From NCBI RefSeq assembly GCF_003324525.1, contig NZ_QGDC01000003.1, positions 186,001 to 250,000 of the forward strand: DNA of 64,000 bases. The letters run 5' to 3'. How positions within the stretch are numbered: the stretch's first letter is position 1; the number at the start of each line of letters is the position of its first letter. A program made the position numbers and the translations under genes. The notes under the pieces were generated by a model, which saw only the letters and a program-made list of their open reading frames with translations, did no database searches and was not told the origin of the DNA. Source of the DNA: Mucilaginibacter hurinus (GTDB lineage Bacteria; Bacteroidota; Bacteroidia; Sphingobacteriales; Sphingobacteriaceae). Shown here one piece after another: positions 1-9,267 of the stretch.

Positions 1-302
1 GCTAAAACCGACCACTTATCAAGCACCCCTACGTTATAAATGGTGTAAATGACCAGGCCAATCATAAAAATCACTGGTAACAGGGTAAGTAAAATAAAAC
101 TCCAGGGTTGAGATAAATTATCCCCCAGGCTGAGCGCAGCTCCAGTATTTTCTACATACTCAAGCCTGAATATATTGTTGAGGTATGACTGGGGCTCTTC
201 ATACTTTAGGTGTGTTTTAGCAAGATCCTTTGTTACCCTGTCGCAACCGATTGAGACCAGTGCTGTTACAACAAACACCCACAGTTTGATACTTTTTTTC
301 AT
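1..302 (-). CDS. lspA: Lipoprotein signal peptidase (signal peptidase II), C-terminus cut by window edge
   Basis: Inner-membrane aspartic protease that removes signal peptides from diacylglyceryl-prolipoproteins. Reading the reverse strand from the ATG at 302 gives an open frame to the window edge (100 residues seen; the family is usually about 160-200). It starts with a hydrophobic first helix, then has DRVTKDLAK (residues 21-29; the family has a D...K pair here) and NTGAALSLG, matching the conserved NxG(x)A block of SPase II, followed by a second membrane segment ending in VIYTIY. The catalytic Asp pair normally lies in or beyond this region, so activity cannot be judged. The start codon shares one base with the stop of the upstream DUF4293 gene (TAATG), suggesting translational coupling. 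Family assignment is confident despite truncation. Confidence 0.9.
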   Translation of the reverse strand, partial: MKKSIKLWVFVVTALVSIGCDRVTKDLAKTHLKYEEPQSYLNNIFRLEYVENTGAALSLGDNLSQPWSFILLTLLPVIFMIGLVIYTIYNVGVLDKWSVL

Positions 303-772
303 TAGCGTAACCTGTCTGCCGAACGTACAAGTTTTTCGTCGCGTTTGATTGCTTTTATAGCCATTATAACCAGTATTATGGCTATCGAGCTCAGGAACAT
401 GCCAATACCCATGTTGCTAAATTCAATTTGCAAGCCTTCGCCGGTTGCACCCTTTACCGTTTGTGCAACGGCAAAGCTAAAGCCAATAATAGCCAGTATA
501 ATGCCGTAGCATAATGCTATTTGGTACTTGCGCTTTTTGTAAAAGAAAATAGCCAGAGTAGGCAACACCGCTACCGGGGCGGTCAGTATCTTTATGGCAA
601 TAAATTCAATAGTATATAACCGGCCTTCAACCAATTGCTGATAAACTCCCTGTACACTGATATTTGATATTGCGCCGTTCACATTAACATTGTTAATCAG
701 CGGAAATAAATAAAGCGCAAATAAAACCAAGGTGGCTAAAAACAGGTAAACCGATTGTATTCTCTGTATCAT
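302..772 (-). CDS. DUF4293 family membrane protein
   Basis: 156-residue integral membrane protein of unknown function. I chose the ATG at 772 (MIQRIQSVYLFLA) because this opening is typical of DUF4293 proteins, a small four-helix membrane family of Bacteroidota; the frame is open further upstream to 868 but that extension would cross the likely promoter. Four hydrophobic stretches are visible (about residues 8-26, 52-72, 80-100 and 118-140) and the C-terminus is basic (AIKAIKRDEK). It overlaps lspA by one base, so the two are probably co-transcribed. A TATCTTTG box on the minus strand lies at 799-792. No enzymatic motif is visible. Confidence 0.8.
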   Translation of the reverse strand: MIQRIQSVYLFLATLVLFALYLFPLINNVNVNGAISNISVQGVYQQLVEGRLYTIEFIAIKILTAPVAVLPTLAIFFYKKRKYQIALCYGIILAIIGFSFAVAQTVKGATGEGLQIEFSNMGIGMFLSSIAIILVIMAIKAIKRDEKLVRSADRLR

Positions 773-791
773 GGATATCGAACTTATAGGG

Positions 792-799
792 CAAAGATA
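792..799 (-). promoter_or_regulatory. Putative -7 promoter element for the DUF4293-lspA pair
   Basis: Minus strand reads TATCTTTG, an exact match to the Bacteroidota -7 consensus TAnnTTTG, 19 bases upstream of the chosen ATG at 772. A TTG-type -33 element at the usual 19-20 base spacing is not obvious (the nearest is 17 bases away). Confidence 0.45.
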
Positions 800-876
800 G
801 GATTGTTTGCATAAACCAATAGCTTTATTGTATAATACTCCATCCTGCAGGGAGGGTATCTGCAGCAAACAATTAT

Positions 877-884
877 TACCTTTG
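877..884 (+). promoter_or_regulatory. Putative -7 promoter element for truA
   Basis: TACCTTTG matches the Bacteroidota TAnnTTTG box and ends only four bases before the GTG start of truA at 889. If used, transcription would begin essentially at the start codon, giving a leaderless or nearly leaderless mRNA. No clear -33 TTG is visible. Confidence 0.4.
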
Positions 885-888
885 CGAT

Positions 889-1686
889 GTGACGGGCAAT
901 CAACGTTTTTTTATTGAACTGGCTTATGACGGTACCGGTTATCACGGCTGGCAAATACAGCCCAATGCGGTAACCGTACAAGAATTGCTGAACAAAGCGC
1001 TCGCCACCCTTTTACGCCAGCCTGTAGAAACCACAGGCTGCGGCCGGACAGATACCGGCGTGCATGCGAAGGAGTTTTATGCCCATATTGATACTAAGAC
1101 CACAGGCAAGCCATGGGCTGTAAATAAAAAAAGCCTTAACGCCCTTTTACCGCCCTCCATTGCTGTAAAAAATATTATACCGGTGCACACGGATGCTCAT
1201 GCACGTTTTGATGCGACAGTGCGATCATACGAGTACCACATCCATTTTGATAAAAACCCATTTAAGCACGGCCGTTCGTGGCTGCTGCGCGATAAGCCGG
1301 ATACTGAATTGATGAACCGCGCAGCTTCTATGCTGATGGAACATACTGATTTCAGCTGTTTCAGTAAATCAAACACCCAGGTAAAAACTAACTATTGTAA
1401 AGTTAGCCGTGCCCTATGGTTAGAAACGAACGGCGGAATTGTTTTCCATATATCAGCCGATAGGTTTTTGCGTAACATGGTGCGGGCCATTGTGGGTACG
1501 CTGCTTGAAGTTGGCCGTAAAGAGATATCCCCCGAAACCATACACGATATCATTAAAAGCAAAAATCGCAGCAACGCCGGAACATCTGTGCCTGCCTGCG
1601 GTTTATACTTAACCGAGGTAAAATACCCATATCCTTTAAACCCGTTAAAGGGAACCATAGTTCAAGATGATAAAGAGATTGTTTAA
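889..1686 (+). CDS. truA: tRNA pseudouridine(38-40) synthase TruA
   Basis: Isomerises uridines 38-40 of the tRNA anticodon stem-loop to pseudouridine. The 265-residue product has the family length, the N-terminal FIELAYDGTGYHGWQ block, and the catalytic motif GRTDTGVHA with its invariant Asp (around residue 55). Further family signatures are FDATVRSYEY and FLRNMVRAIVGTLLEVG near the C-terminus. The start is a GTG at 889; no in-frame ATG lies nearby that would keep the conserved N-terminus. The last 20 bases overlap the start of the downstream ABC transporter gene, so translation is probably coupled. Confidence 0.95.
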   Translation: MTGNQRFFIELAYDGTGYHGWQIQPNAVTVQELLNKALATLLRQPVETTGCGRTDTGVHAKEFYAHIDTKTTGKPWAVNKKSLNALLPPSIAVKNIIPVHTDAHARFDATVRSYEYHIHFDKNPFKHGRSWLLRDKPDTELMNRAASMLMEHTDFSCFSKSNTQVKTNYCKVSRALWLETNGGIVFHISADRFLRNMVRAIVGTLLEVGRKEISPETIHDIIKSKNRSNAGTSVPACGLYLTEVKYPYPLNPLKGTIVQDDKEIV

Positions 1687-3520
1687 AAAAATATTTCAAT
1701 CACGAACTTCCCGTTCAGAAGCCGGGGGGGTAACCGGCAAAGCGCTTGACTGGAAATTGCTGGGCCGGGTAATGCAATACGTAAAACCTTACAGGGCCAC
1801 TTTCATTATTTCGATTTTTTTAACCATTTTTTTAGCGGCTATTGCCCTTGTACAACCTCTACTGATTGAAAAAACACTTGATAATCACATTGTAAATAAT
1901 GATTATGATGGCCTGGTGTTTATGGTTAGCCTGATGATAGGACAACTGGTAATACAAACTGTAGCCCAATACTATCAAACCTACTTGACCACCGCGCTCG
2001 GCCAGTCGGTTATTCGCGATCTGCGGGTAGATGTGTTTAATCACATCACTACCTTGCGGGTAAAATATTTCGATCGCACGCCCATCGGTATGCTGATAAC
2101 CCGCACAGTTTCAGACCTGGAAACAATCGCGGATATTTTTGCTGAGGGATTAATCTCTATCATGGGAGATATGCTGCTGTTGGTAGCCATTATAGGCTAT
2201 ATGCTGTATTCCGATTGGAAACTTGCCCTTGTTACACTAATACCAATGCCCTTTTTGCTGCTTGCAACGTTTATATTTAAGGAAGCCATAAAAGCGGCGT
2301 TCCAGGAAGTGCGCACACAGGTAGCTCATTTAAACACCTTTTTACAGGAGCATATTTCAGGCATTAGCGTTATCCAGTATTTCGCGCGTGAAGAACAGGA
2401 GTTTAAAAAATTCAGAGCTGTAAATGAGAAGCATCGCGATGCACACATACGCTCCAACTGGTCATATTCTATATTTTTCCCGGTAGTTGAGATATTATTT
2501 GCGGTATGTATGGGCCTGCTGGTGTGGTATGGATGCGAAAGAGTATTAAGCGATCAACAATTAAATTCCATTTCTGCTAACCCGGGTGGAATTACCATTG
2601 GCACCATAACGATGTTTATTGTACTTATAAACTTATTGTTTAGGCCCGTAAGGCAGCTCGCAGATAAGTTTAATACCCTGCAAATGGGAATGGTAGGTGC
2701 CGACAGGATATTTCGTGTGCTGGATACTGATGAAGCTCCGGAAAACACCGGGAAGCTTACACCAGCTGTATTAAAGGGAGATATTCAATTTGAGCATGTG
2801 TGGTTTGCCTACAACGATGAAAACTGGGTACTAAAGGATATCAGTTTCCATGTAAAGCCCGGCAAAACACTGGCCCTTGTAGGTGCCACAGGGGCGGGAA
2901 AATCATCCACCATCAATATACTGAACCGTTTTTATGAAATAAACAAAGGCAGTGTAAAGATAGACGGCAACGACATCCGTGATTATGAAGTAGATTACCT
3001 GCGATCGCGCATTGCTACTGTAATACAGGATGTGTTTTTATTTAGTGACACCATCGCCAACAACATCAGCCTTAATAACGAAAAAATCACCCGCGAACAA
3101 ATAGTTGCTGCAGCAAAAGATGTTGGCGCACATGACTTTATTGAGCGCCTGCCCGGCGGCTACGATTATAACGTTATGGAGCGCGGAGCAACACTCTCGG
3201 GCGGACAGGCGCAGCTTATATCATTTATACGTGCTTTGGTTTATAATCCTGCTATACTGGTATTGGATGAAGCTACCTCCTCTGTAGATACTGAAACCGA
3301 AGAACTTATACAACGGGCAATAACCAAACTGATGCGTGGCCGCACGGCAGTTGTTATTGCGCACCGATTATCCACCATACAAAATGCCGATAACATTATC
3401 GTGCTTGACCATGGGGAAATAAAGGAAAGCGGCACTCATCAGGACCTCCTTAAAATTGATAACGGTTATTACCGTAAAATGTATGACCTGCAACTCAACT
3501 CCGCAGGAATAGCACGATAA
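1667..3520 (+). CDS. ABC transporter, fused permease and ATP-binding subunit (exporter type)
   Basis: Half-transporter of the MsbA/MdlB/LmrA class, expected to work as a homodimer or heterodimer in the inner membrane to export lipids, drugs or peptides. Of 617 residues, roughly 40-330 form the six-helix type-1 exporter membrane domain and about 375-610 the nucleotide-binding domain. Visible motifs are Walker A GATGAGKSS (about 405), signature LSGGQ (about 509), Walker B ILVLDEATSS (about 530) and the H-loop AHRLS (about 564). Substrate cannot be told from sequence. It starts within the last 20 bases of truA and no partner half-transporter is adjacent. The C-terminus lacks the protease domain of bacteriocin exporters. 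Confidence 0.9.
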   Translation: MIKRLFKKIFQSRTSRSEAGGVTGKALDWKLLGRVMQYVKPYRATFIISIFLTIFLAAIALVQPLLIEKTLDNHIVNNDYDGLVFMVSLMIGQLVIQTVAQYYQTYLTTALGQSVIRDLRVDVFNHITTLRVKYFDRTPIGMLITRTVSDLETIADIFAEGLISIMGDMLLLVAIIGYMLYSDWKLALVTLIPMPFLLLATFIFKEAIKAAFQEVRTQVAHLNTFLQEHISGISVIQYFAREEQEFKKFRAVNEKHRDAHIRSNWSYSIFFPVVEILFAVCMGLLVWYGCERVLSDQQLNSISANPGGITIGTITMFIVLINLLFRPVRQLADKFNTLQMGMVGADRIFRVLDTDEAPENTGKLTPAVLKGDIQFEHVWFAYNDENWVLKDISFHVKPGKTLALVGATGAGKSSTINILNRFYEINKGSVKIDGNDIRDYEVDYLRSRIATVIQDVFLFSDTIANNISLNNEKITREQIVAAAKDVGAHDFIERLPGGYDYNVMERGATLSGGQAQLISFIRALVYNPAILVLDEATSSVDTETEELIQRAITKLMRGRTAVVIAHRLSTIQNADNIIVLDHGEIKESGTHQDLLKIDNGYYRKMYDLQLNSAGIAR

Positions 3521-3581
3521 ATATCTCCTTTAATACTATACAACCCTTTTAACTGTAGTACAAAATACTACATATGCGTTA

Positions 3582-3612
3582 TTGATACGCCCTGCTTGCG
3601 GCCATACTTTTG
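3582..3612 (+). promoter_or_regulatory. Putative promoter (TTG-N20-TACTTTTG) for the Ala-rich secreted protein
   Basis: TTG at 3582-3584 and TACTTTTG at 3605-3612 are separated by 20 bases, fitting the Bacteroidota -33/-7 pattern. Transcription would start near 3616, leaving an untranslated leader of about 150 bases before the ATG at 3764. No recognised riboswitch was seen in that leader. Confidence 0.5.
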
Positions 3613-3763
3613 ATTTGTCAAGTCACCATGTTAACGGTCTCGACAAAAACCTTCGGCAACTCTTACAGGCAGGCTTTAGCGCAAATGATCAAGGGTTAAT
3701 GTGGAAGCAGTAATTGCAAGCATAATTCTAAACAACTAAATAACATTCTAAAACAAGAAGATC

Positions 3764-4333
3764 ATGAAAAATCGTATCACATTTATTTTAGCATTTTTGG
3801 TGCTAAGCGTGTCATCAACAATGGCACAAGGCCTTTTAGGCACCCTTACTAAAGCGGCAACCGGAACAAACAACGCCGCCAGCGGAGTTAGCGGTGTAAC
3901 CGGCAGTGTTGACAACGCGGTAGGCACTGCCAACGCAGCGGTTGAAACTGTAGGTAAATTAAAAGGCCTTTTTGGCAAAAAGAAAGCTAAGGAAGCCGAA
4001 GCAGCCGCTGCTGCTGCCGCCGCCGCTGCACAAGCTGCATTAGCGGCTGTACCTGCTGCACCTGCACTTGCACCCGGTCAAAAAATCACGGTAGTTACGG
4101 TTGCCGGAGCCGATTTTGCAACCCTTAAAAAATTGAACGAGAACATAAAGGCATGCGGCATTGTTGCCGATACCAAAATGAAATTTAGTTCAGAGGCGTC
4201 AACCATTGATGTTACCCATACAGCGTCAACAGACGAACTGCTTAAATTAATGCAAGAGACTTCGAAAGATGTGTTTACCGAGAAAAACCTGGCAGGTTTA
4301 GAAGATGGTAAGATCAGTCTGAAATTAAAGTAA
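3764..4333 (+). CDS. Secreted Ala-rich protein of unknown function
   Basis: 189 residues. A clear Sec signal peptide (MKNRITFILAFLV..., cleavage after SSTMA|Q at about residue 22) is followed by a Gly/Ala/Thr-rich stretch, a lysine-rich segment (GKKKAKEAEA) and an uninterrupted run of alanines around residues 84-93 leading into AAPALAPGQ. The C-terminal third (about 105-189) looks like a compact alpha/beta domain with LKKLNENIKAC. I do not recognise the family. The gene stands alone between a promoter candidate upstream and a strong terminator downstream, so it is probably monocistronic. The Ala/Lys region may be helical or a flexible linker; function unknown. Confidence 0.75.
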   Translation: MKNRITFILAFLVLSVSSTMAQGLLGTLTKAATGTNNAASGVSGVTGSVDNAVGTANAAVETVGKLKGLFGKKKAKEAEAAAAAAAAAAQAALAAVPAAPALAPGQKITVVTVAGADFATLKKLNENIKACGIVADTKMKFSSEASTIDVTHTASTDELLKLMQETSKDVFTEKNLAGLEDGKISLKLK

Positions 4334-4370
4334 ACCACAAAATTAACAACATATTAGTTGTTTTAGGCTG

Positions 4371-4403
4371 GAGCACACCGGGTAACTGGGTGCTCCTTTT
4401 TTT
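4371..4403 (+). terminator. Rho-independent terminator
   Basis: GAGCAC (4371-4376) pairs with GTGCTC (4390-4395) and is followed by eight T residues (4396-4403). It lies 38 bases after the stop of the Ala-rich protein gene. Confidence 0.85.
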
Positions 4404-4419
4404 GTGCTTAAACACTAGC

Positions 4420-4449
4420 TTGTATATACAACTCAATGCCATATATTTG
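4420..4449 (+). promoter_or_regulatory. Putative promoter (TTG-N19-TATATTTG) for the GH92 gene
   Basis: TTG at 4420-4422 and TATATTTG at 4442-4449 are spaced 19 bases apart, matching the Bacteroidota promoter pattern, with the ATG of the GH92 gene 20 bases downstream at 4470. Confidence 0.55.
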
Positions 4450-4469
4450 AATTATCCAATTTCAACTGT

Positions 4470-6674
4470 ATGGTTAAGCATGTCACCTTCTTTTTTGTTG
4501 CAGTAACATTTACCATTTTTAAACTGTCGGCACAAAACAATTCTAATCTTAAATACGTCGATCCAACTATAGGCGGAGTAGGCCTGATACTGGAACCAAC
4601 CCGGCCTACAGTGCACCTGCCTAATAGCCTGGTACGGGTGTATCCGCATCGTAAAGACCAACTGGATGATCAGATAGCATATTACCCGCTTACTGTTGCT
4701 TCACACAGGGTTATGTCGGTTTTTGCCTTTATGGCATTTAGCGGTAAACCGCAAGATACTGCTGCCACACGTTTTACTTACAGACGCGAAACATTAACAC
4801 CTTACTATTTTAATACAACGTTTGAAAACCCGGGCGACTTTATTGAGTTTACACCGAAGGAACGCAGCGGGATATTCAGGGTAACCTATGGTAACGGGCA
4901 AAACCGTTACCTGCGATTAGGGCTGCTTCACACAAACGGAAACCTGAACCTCGAAGGGAAAAGGGTACTCTCGGGCACTGAAAATTTCGCCGGAATGAAA
5001 GCATATTTCTACGCTGAAACAGATGCGGATTTAACAGCGGCGCCATCAAGTTCAGGTGCTAAGTTGCTGCTGCAAACCAACGCGCGGGTGGTAACTTTTA
5101 AATATGGCGTATCCTATATAAGTATCGCCCAGGCCAAACAAAACTTACAAAAAGAGATACCCGGATTTGATTTAGAAGCCGTAAAGCAAAATGCCCGTTC
5201 AGTATGGCATAAAACGTTATCGCAAATAAGTGTTGAGGGCGGTACCGAAGCGCAAAAACGTGTTTTTTATTCTGCCCTTTACCGCTGCTATGAGCGCATG
5301 GTAGATATTAACGAATACGGACGGTACTACAGCGGATTTGACCACAAGATACACATTACAAATGAACCCTTTTATGTTGATAACTGGATATGGGATACCT
5401 ACATAGCCCTTGAACCGTTGCACATGATACTTGATCCCAAAAAAGAAGCTAATAAAATACGGTCATATGTGAGCATGTATGAGCAGGGTGGCTGGATGCC
5501 GTCATTCGCTGTGGTTTTCGGGGACTGGCCCGCAATGGTAGGCAATCATGCCGCCGCATGGATGGCTGACGCATGGTTTAAAGGCATACGTGACTTTGAT
5601 GTAAATAAGGCCTATACCGGGCTAAAAAAAAACTCGCTGCAAGGCACCAGTATCCCTTGGCGAAATGGCCCCGCAACCTCGTTAGATACTTTTTACAATA
5701 ATAAAGGTTACATACCGGGTTTGCCGCCGGGCGTAAAAGAAACTGTTAAACTGGTTGACACCGTATGGGAAAAGCGGCAGTCTGTTTCGGTAACACTTGA
5801 AAACAGCTATGCCGACTGGTGCCTGGCGCAATTAAGCGCCGAAACAGGGAATATCGCAGACAGAGACTTGTTTTTAAACCGCGCAGCCAACTACAAAAAT
5901 GTATACCGCACCGACAAAGGCTTTATGTGGCCAAAAGACGATAAGGGTGAATGGATCGAACCCTTTGATCCGCGATTTGCCGGCCGCGATTATTTTACAG
6001 AAAATAATGCTTATACATACAACTGGTGTGTTAAACACGACCTAAAAGGACTAATGAACTTAATGGGTGGCAGGAACGCTGCAGAAAGTAAACTTGATCA
6101 GCTTTTTCGCGAAGAGTTAGGTATGCCCAAGTTCAGATTTTGGACCACACAGCCCGATGCTTCAGGTTTAGTAGGCCAGTTTGTAATGGGTAATGAGCCC
6201 AGTTTGCATATACCCTATTTATACAACTATATGGGTGCGCCGTGGAAATCACAAAAACGCATACGCATGTTGCTTGACGCCTGGTTTCCGGATGATTATT
6301 CAGGCTTTCCCGGCGATGAGGACGGCGGCGGCATGAGCGGCTTTGTTGTTTTCAGCATGATGGGTTTTATGCCCGTTACTCCCGGCATACCCGTTTATAA
6401 CACCGGCAGTCCGGTATTTAATAAAGTTATCATAAATCTCCCCAACAGCAAAACGTTTACTGTTAATGCCCAAAATAACTCGAGAACACACGTATACGTG
6501 AGGCAGGCAACACTTAATGGCAAGCCATTGAACAAGCCATGGTTTACACATAGTGATATTGTGAACGGAGGCTCGCTTAACTTAATAATGAGTGATATAC
6601 CCAACATGGATTGGGGCGCAGGGGTAAACGATGCCCCACCCTCGGCTATGGAGTATCGGCCTACGGTAAAATAA
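4470..6674 (+). CDS. Glycoside hydrolase family 92 protein (alpha-mannosidase-like)
   Basis: Predicted secreted exo-acting alpha-mannosidase of the calcium-dependent GH92 family, which trims mannose from glycans in the periplasm or outside the cell. 734 residues with a signal peptide (cleavage near KLSA|Q). The N-terminal beta-domain begins YVDPTIGG but diverges from the common GH92 opening. The helical catalytic domain carries FTENNAYTY, where Glu511 aligns with the catalytic acid, and GDEDGGGMSG, where Asp616 and Asp618 align with the catalytic base pair; the GNEPSLHIPYLYNY block is also typical. The catalytic residues are therefore kept, but the sugar-binding N-terminal region is atypical, so linkage specificity is open. 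It precedes a TonB receptor by 124 bases, without a susC/susD pair of a classical polysaccharide locus. Confidence 0.85.
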   Translation: MVKHVTFFFVAVTFTIFKLSAQNNSNLKYVDPTIGGVGLILEPTRPTVHLPNSLVRVYPHRKDQLDDQIAYYPLTVASHRVMSVFAFMAFSGKPQDTAATRFTYRRETLTPYYFNTTFENPGDFIEFTPKERSGIFRVTYGNGQNRYLRLGLLHTNGNLNLEGKRVLSGTENFAGMKAYFYAETDADLTAAPSSSGAKLLLQTNARVVTFKYGVSYISIAQAKQNLQKEIPGFDLEAVKQNARSVWHKTLSQISVEGGTEAQKRVFYSALYRCYERMVDINEYGRYYSGFDHKIHITNEPFYVDNWIWDTYIALEPLHMILDPKKEANKIRSYVSMYEQGGWMPSFAVVFGDWPAMVGNHAAAWMADAWFKGIRDFDVNKAYTGLKKNSLQGTSIPWRNGPATSLDTFYNNKGYIPGLPPGVKETVKLVDTVWEKRQSVSVTLENSYADWCLAQLSAETGNIADRDLFLNRAANYKNVYRTDKGFMWPKDDKGEWIEPFDPRFAGRDYFTENNAYTYNWCVKHDLKGLMNLMGGRNAAESKLDQLFREELGMPKFRFWTTQPDASGLVGQFVMGNEPSLHIPYLYNYMGAPWKSQKRIRMLLDAWFPDDYSGFPGDEDGGGMSGFVVFSMMGFMPVTPGIPVYNTGSPVFNKVIINLPNSKTFTVNAQNNSRTHVYVRQATLNGKPLNKPWFTHSDIVNGGSLNLIMSDIPNMDWGAGVNDAPPSAMEYRPTVK

Positions 6675-6798
6675 GTATTCACTAATGCCCTGCAGTGTGA
6701 GCATACATGTGCTATTGTTGTTTGGCAAATTGTTAAAATTGTTGTAATTATATAGCCTGATTTGCACTGCATAAACTGTGCTACCATAAAATTATTGC

Positions 6799-9186
6799 AT
6801 GAATAAACTTTTACTAATAATCCTTATATTTTTTATTTACACACCTATTTATGCGCAACAGGGTAAAGGCACTGTAACGGGCAAGATAACTGACGCACAC
6901 GGCTTACCTATACCGTACATTACAATAATGGCCCACGGTACAACCACCGGAACCGTTACCGATGAAAAAGGCAACTTCCTGTTAAAGCTTCCGGAGGGAG
7001 GCTATACGTTGGTGGCAAAATCAATGGGTTACCAACCGGTACAGAAGTCAGTGTCCATTACCGCTGATCTTACAATCGAGATTGATTTTGAGATTACAGA
7101 AGACAATCACTTATTACAGGAAGTAGCAGTATCTGGCGTAAAGGTAAAAAGTGCCGCAGCCACCCGTACGCTGCTGCAACTGGTTGATATACCGCAGTCC
7201 ATAGTAGTTATCGGTCAGAAAAGCATCAAACAGCAGGCTGCGTTTGATTTAACAACCATCACCCGTAATATCAGCGGTTTAAATTTTTCGGGCAGCTATG
7301 CCGGTGCCGGCTCGTCACAAATGTTTAATGCCCGTGGTTTTGACCTTAATGATGCACAAAATTATCGCCTAAACGGAGTGATGATATGGAACCTGGGCAA
7401 TAATTACTCAGATAATATTGAGCAGGTTGAATTTTTAAAAGGTCCGGCATCTATACTTTTTGGTGATGTGGCGCCCGGCGGTGTAATGAATTTTAATACT
7501 AAAAAACCACAGGCTGCGTTTATGGCTGATATTAATTTAAAAACCGGCTCATGGGGACTGGTACGTCCGGCAGTTGATATCACAGGCTCTCTCACCGACG
7601 ATCATACATTGCGGTTTAGGTTGAACACTTCTTTTGAAAGAAGCGATAGCTTCCGCGACCATGTATCGTCGCAGCGGGAACTTTTTGCACCTACTATTGC
7701 CTGGGATATTACACCCAAACTATCGCTAACAGCCGAAGCGGTTTTTAAACACTCCCGCGCTACCGACGATGCCGGCCTTGTTTCGCCGGACGGAACGGTT
7801 GAGGGATTAAAAAAACTTCGTCCTTCACTTTATCTGGGTGAGCCGTCGCGCAATTATACTTTTAAAGACCAAAGCTATTTTACAACTATTACTTACGAAC
7901 TCAGTAATACCTGGCGTATAAAAGCTACCGGTTTTTACGGCGTTACCACTAACCGCCCGTTCGGTGTGTGGTTTGGCGAACCTGACGCTAACGGAGACTA
8001 TGAGCGTACCCAATATGGGTACTACAGCAAAACAAAAAACAGCTCGGCCTCGGCGGATGCTTATGGCAGTTTTTATACCGGTTCTGTAAAACACAACGTA
8101 TTACTGGGCGTTGAGTATCAGTTTGCCAGTGCACGTTTTACCAATACCGATACCCTGGCGTTTTTTGATTACAATAACATCAACAATCCCGTGTACGGGC
8201 AAACACCAAGTCCGGAACCACCTACCAGCCCGTATCTGCCGTATGTTACACGTTTATCACGTATAGGTTTTTATCTGCAGGACCAGGTAATGTTTTTTAA
8301 TGAGCGCCTGCACTTATTATTGGGTGCGCGTATGGGCCGTACCCTGCAGGGGAACCATTATTATAAAGACAAACTTGCAGGTACTTATCTCGAAAACTAT
8401 CAGGATGACATTATTTCTAAATGGGTGTTTACCCCGCGCCTGGGCCTGGTGTACAAACCTCAAACATGGGCATCAGTATATTTTTCGTATTCAAAGGGTT
8501 ATGAAGTTAATTCTGCGCCGGTTCTGGCCCGTAACTACAATGAGTACAAAAGCCCCCCGCCAACTCATAGCACGCAAGTGGAATTTGGCTCAAAAGTTAA
8601 CTTATTTGGAGACAGGCTGGGCCTTAGCTTAACTTTTTTTGAGATCAATAAGCATGATCCTTATGGCTATGTGTACCTGGATCCCGAAAACCCGGTATAT
8701 GACGACTATAATGTGTATTACCAGGGCCACCACCGTAGTCGGGGCATCGAGCTGGATGTAAATGGTAAAATTTCAAAAACCATATGGCTTACTGCCGGGG
8801 TCGCTTATACCCGTACCCGGGTAATGGATGACCCCGGATATCCCACAGGGAATGTACTGCCCGGCGCACCAAAGTTTACCGGCAATTTTTGGCTTAATTA
8901 TGAGCCTGAAAAACTCCTTAAAGGTTTTACCTTTGGCACAGGCCTGTTCTATAAGGGCAAATTCTTTTCGAGCATAGCTAACGACCCCCACCTTGAAATA
9001 CCTGCCGGCTACACGTTAGACGTAGCGGCCGGTTACAAATATAAACAAATGGGCATCCAGCTAAACGTAATGAACATTACCAACCGGGTAAATTACCTCA
9101 ACCCATGGCAGTTTAACCTGTTTGATGTGCGACCCTTGCGGCAATTTGTGGTAACGCTTAGCTACAGGATAGGAAAGGCGAAATAA
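6799..9186 (+). CDS. TonB-dependent siderophore-type receptor
   Basis: Outer-membrane ligand-gated porin taking up ferric siderophores or similar chelates using TonB energy. The 795 residues comprise a signal peptide (cleavage near PIYA|Q), an N-terminal carboxypeptidase-regulatory-like (CarboxypepD_reg) domain at about 24-105 (GTVTGKITDAHG...), a plug domain at about 125-250 with DIPQSIVVIG, FNARGFDL, VEFLKGPASILFG and GGVMNF (all typical of the siderophore receptor subfamily), and a 22-strand-type barrel ending in an aromatic-rich strand VVTLSYRIG. No FecI/FecR regulators lie next to it. Possible operon with the upstream GH92 gene is not supported by any overlap. The ligand is not predictable. 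Confidence 0.9.
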   Translation: MNKLLLIILIFFIYTPIYAQQGKGTVTGKITDAHGLPIPYITIMAHGTTTGTVTDEKGNFLLKLPEGGYTLVAKSMGYQPVQKSVSITADLTIEIDFEITEDNHLLQEVAVSGVKVKSAAATRTLLQLVDIPQSIVVIGQKSIKQQAAFDLTTITRNISGLNFSGSYAGAGSSQMFNARGFDLNDAQNYRLNGVMIWNLGNNYSDNIEQVEFLKGPASILFGDVAPGGVMNFNTKKPQAAFMADINLKTGSWGLVRPAVDITGSLTDDHTLRFRLNTSFERSDSFRDHVSSQRELFAPTIAWDITPKLSLTAEAVFKHSRATDDAGLVSPDGTVEGLKKLRPSLYLGEPSRNYTFKDQSYFTTITYELSNTWRIKATGFYGVTTNRPFGVWFGEPDANGDYERTQYGYYSKTKNSSASADAYGSFYTGSVKHNVLLGVEYQFASARFTNTDTLAFFDYNNINNPVYGQTPSPEPPTSPYLPYVTRLSRIGFYLQDQVMFFNERLHLLLGARMGRTLQGNHYYKDKLAGTYLENYQDDIISKWVFTPRLGLVYKPQTWASVYFSYSKGYEVNSAPVLARNYNEYKSPPPTHSTQVEFGSKVNLFGDRLGLSLTFFEINKHDPYGYVYLDPENPVYDDYNVYYQGHHRSRGIELDVNGKISKTIWLTAGVAYTRTRVMDDPGYPTGNVLPGAPKFTGNFWLNYEPEKLLKGFTFGTGLFYKGKFFSSIANDPHLEIPAGYTLDVAAGYKYKQMGIQLNVMNITNRVNYLNPWQFNLFDVRPLRQFVVTLSYRIGKAK

Positions 9187-9267
9187 TATTCGCCACGTTG
9201 ACTCAATTACAGGTATTTAGCCGGTAAAAAAAAGACAAATTTTAGTCAAAGCTATTTTGTGTGGCAC

